Assembly (NCBI GenBank): GCA_023014485.1
Contig: JAJOZX010000925.1
Coordinates: 187,001 to 251,000, forward strand
Origin: Bathynomus jamesi
Lineage: Eukaryota; Arthropoda; Malacostraca; Isopoda; Cirolanidae
Length of the DNA stretch: 64,000 bases
Direction of reading: 5' to 3'
Under the pieces are notes generated by a model. That model was not told the DNA's origin and did not search any database. It saw nothing but the letters and a program-made list of their open reading frames with translations. Both the position numbers and the translations under genes were made by a program. Below, piece by piece: positions 61,552 to 64,000 of the stretch (the stretch's first letter is position 1; each line of letters begins with the position of its first letter).

Positions 61552-62794
61552 TGGGTTTCATTCCGCGAGAGGGCTCCAAAGTCACGCCGTGGCCTAGCCT
61601 AGCAACAAACAGTCAGTGTGAAAATGGCGCTCGCACAGCAGAAGGCGTTTTGTGTGTTGCAGTTTTCGAGCTGTAAATCGGTAGTCACAGTGCAGCGTGA
61701 GTTTCGTGGACGTTACAGAACAGATCCACCGGGTGCTCAGAGCATCCGTCGGTGGTATCGGCAGTTCGAGGAAACAGGATGTTTGTGTAAAGGCAAGTCC
61801 ACAGGACGACCGCGCGTGTCTGAGGATAATGTGCAAAGAAGAGTGAGTTTCCAACGTAGCCCGAGGAAATCAACAAACCGCGCCAGTCGAGAATTGGGAC
61901 TTCCTCAGACGACTGTTTGGCGTGTTTTGAGACGGCGCCTTGCATATGAAGCCATACAGGTTGCAACTGTTGCAGGCTTTACGGCCGGGGGACAAGTTAA
62001 AACGACAGAACTTTTGCGATCTTATGCAGGAGGCTATGGAGGATGACGAATTTGCTCCCCGCCTGGTGTTCAGTGACGAAGCAACTTTTCATTTAAGTGG
62101 CAAGGTGAACCGTCACAACCTTCGCATATGGGGCACGCAACAACCACATGCAACAATCGAGCACGAGCGCGACTCACCTAAAGTTAACACCTTCTGTGCC
62201 ATTTCCCGGGCAAAGGTTTACGGCCCCTTCTTTTTCATGGAAAACACAGTGACTGGTCACTCCTATCTGGATATGCTGCAGAACTGGTTATTTCCCCAAT
62301 TGAACGAAGATTCCGGCGACTACATTTTCCAGCAAGATGGGGCGCCGCCTCATTGGCATTTGGACGTTCGCCGTTTTCTCAACGAAGTGCTCACTCGCCG
62401 TTGGATTGGTCGCAGTGGGCCCCATGACTTGGTGCTCCACAGCTGGCCCCCTAGGTCGCCGGATCTTACACCGTGCGACTTCTTCCTTTGTGGGTACGTT
62501 AAGGATACTGTGTACGTGCCACCGTTGCCCACATCTTTGGATGAGCTCCGAACTCGCATTGTTACTGCCGTAGAGTCAGTGACAACGGACACGCTGGAGC
62601 GAGTATGGGAGGAATTCGACTATCGTGTCGACGTTGCTCGTGTAACTAGGGGAAGTCACATAGAGCATTTATGAGGTGAGAGACAAAATTTGGACAGTTT
62701 TTCTTTTGGTTGATGTATCACAAATCACTGTGTATTTGTAACATTAAAAAATATTCTCATTTGAAATCAGGTGAATCATTTTGAATAGCCCTGT
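61552..62794 (+). mobile_element. Tc1/mariner-type transposon, left end missing
   Basis: Right end ATTTTGAATAGCCCTG at 62778-62794, next to TA. The matching left end (CAGGGCTATTCAAAAT) is absent; the adjoining MITE ends where it would start. Contains one long transposase gene. Confidence 0.65.
61624..62674 (+). pseudogene. Transposase, intact except for one frameshift
   Basis: ATG at 61624. N-terminal part: LAQQKAFCVLQFSSCKSVVT, AQSIRRWYRQFEETGCLCKG and VQRRVSFQRSPRKSTNRASR (helix-turn-helix units). At ~61940 one extra base shifts the frame; the rest reads HMKPYRLQLLQALRPGDK, FAPRLVFSDEATFHLSGKVN (first Asp), [20 protein letters not shown] (second Asp), [20 protein letters not shown] (third Asp) and a proper end TRGSHIEHL, stop 62672-62674. 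I count 46 residues between the second and third Asp, longer than DD34D or DD41D because of an insert (GPHDLVLHS). All three Asp are present. ~350 residues in total. Confidence 0.85.
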
Positions 62795-63790
62795 ATTATA
62801 TACACAGGGTTTTTTTTCCATAGGGCCAGGTGGTGAAGCTTCACCACCTAAACATGAGCCTTCACCCCTGAAATTTTAGCCAAATACAGGTTTTCAAACA
62901 CTACTGGTAAAATGAAAAAAATGAAAAAGATTAAAAACTCTCCATATTAATGGTGACCAAGAATGTTACATGCATTTTTTAATAAACTTTAGCTGTTTGC
63001 CTAATTCTATAATTATTATGTAGTCATTTAAATGAGCTTTTTCCAATATTCAATATGAAATATAATAAAAATGCATCATGTTTGTCTGTATGTATATTGC
63101 TTCAAAACACAGTGTACAACATCTACAGCAAAAGTCTTCTGTCATGCATTCCACGCCACACAGTGAAAATTTGATGAACTTGTTCCTCAGTTAGTTTTTC
63201 TGGACCTTCTATTGCTTTTGAAAAATATGTTTTAGCGTGAAGTGGCTGCCAAGTTTTTCAGTATGTCCTGTAAGGCTGTAACCTTACAGGACAGCCTTTA
63301 AGGTTACAGTAATCCACGATTACTAACTTACTAATCGTGGATTACTAACTTACTAATCGTGGATTAGTAAGTTAGTAAAGGTTTAAAGCTGCACACGGGC
63401 TCTACAAACAGCTTTATTAGTAGCGTTACATAATGATTTAATATACGCGAGACTGGTGGGTGGGGAAGGGGAATGAGGGAATATGGAGGATGGTTGTGTA
63501 ATGTCTATTTTTGGTTAAAATTCACTAGTATATAAAAAGTTGTATTGTGGTATCTGTTTATATAGACTGGCAGTAATCATAATGGAACCTTATTACTAGG
63601 GCGGTCAAAAGTCAATAAAGTCAAATTGTTTCCTATGGGGCACTTTTCGCTGAAACGACTGAAAATGCAATGAAAACACCTGTAGGGGGTATATTACCAA
63701 AGTTAATAGGTCAACCAAAAGTCAACTTTTACCTGTTAGGTCAAAAAATAGCAATAAGGTAAATAAAGTCAATTTTTTGGAATAAATAAT
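62795..63790. other. No gene; palindrome cluster at 63265-63378
   Basis: 62800-62880 (CCAGGTGGTGAAGCTTCACC) looks like a decayed repeat end. 63265-63292 is an 11 bp-arm palindrome and 63309-63378 a 22 bp tandem repeat with inverted parts. Other frames are short. Confidence 0.45.
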
Positions 63791-64000
63791 TAAAATAACT
63801 AAAAATTGGAAGGAAGGAATTGTTTGCTGAAATAGGAACTCCTCCAGAACCGATTGTAACACGTTGGGCAAGCTGGCTGAACGCTGCTTTTTATTATGCA
63901 GACAATTTTCCAAATGTGAAGACAATTGTGGAAAATTTTGAAGATGAAGGAATCATTGTTCAGAAGGCTAGAGAGAGTGTTGCTAATGAAAAACTGCCAA
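63791..64000 (+). pseudogene. hAT-like transposase fragment running off the window
   Basis: Open frame with KELFAEIGTPPEPIVTRWAS, WLNAAFYYADNFPNVKTIV and ARESVANEKLP at the edge. The PxPxxxRWxxWLxAAxYY pattern is typical of the central part of some hAT-derived transposases as I recall it. No start or catalytic motif is in the window, so family and integrity are unproven. Confidence 0.45.

Overview
This window is intergenic DNA of an animal nuclear genome, almost certainly an arthropod and probably a crustacean. The pointers are a jockey-like LINE whose endonuclease and 3' end resemble repeats I associate with decapods, several Penelope-like elements (PLEs), very many Tc1/mariner and hAT elements, and short TTAGG-type runs. 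I found no convincing host gene, rRNA, functional tRNA, CRISPR array or bacterial signal. Nearly every long reading frame is a transposase, a reverse transcriptase or a GIY-YIG endonuclease remnant.

Layout. 0-4.2 kb: broken jockey-like LINE, hAT-like MITE, and a PLE whose GIY-YIG frame sits between ~560 bp inverted arms. 4.9-7.9 kb: two almost identical deleted mariners, one inside a hAT-like MITE. 8.2-11.4 kb: minus-strand LINE (family L) split by a 1.74 kb element with CACTGG ends and a TTA target duplication. 11.5-15.8 kb: a foldback with a tRNA-like loop, (TA)n tracts, two PLE remnants, a hAT MITE and tRNA-derived SINEs. 15.8-18 kb: second LINE L copy and two MITEs. 18.4-23.5 kb: a PLE split by a 3.2 kb element related to the 9.6 kb one, which itself holds a TTAA-flanked MITE that holds another MITE. 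25.4-29.4 kb: foldback, Tc1 and mariner, each with an insertion inside. 30-37.6 kb: hAT elements and foldbacks with nested mariners. 38-40 kb: jockey-type RT/RNase H remnant after three TGACGTCA palindromes. 41.6-43.4 kb: an unrecognised protein remnant split by a hAT with a clean 8 bp duplication. 44.8-51.2 kb: LINE L copy 3, a mariner and a CR1-like LINE. 51.2-57.1 kb: a full-length mariner, SINEs, a hAT and the most complete CAGGGTGTCC-end mariner. 57.6-64 kb: hAT inside hAT, foldbacks, a nearly intact Tc1/mariner-type transposase, and the edge of another transposase.

The main lead is the pair of TIR-bounded elements at 9597-11335 and 18569-21757. They encode the same Cys-rich protein family, which I cannot name with certainty. 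The TIRs, the 3 bp target duplication, the empty-site reconstruction and a D...D...CxxC...E pattern suggest a cut-and-paste transposase, perhaps of the CMC (CACTA/Mirage/Chapaev) group. The second copy is broken only by two single-base gaps in homopolymers. A second theme is self-cleaving RNA: five hammerhead-like motifs mark PLE ends. A third is that (TA)n tracts are shared boundaries for PLEs, mariners, hATs and LINE 3' ends.

Coordinates of element ends come from matching inverted repeats by eye and may be off by a few bases. Family names rest on motif recognition, not on a database search.
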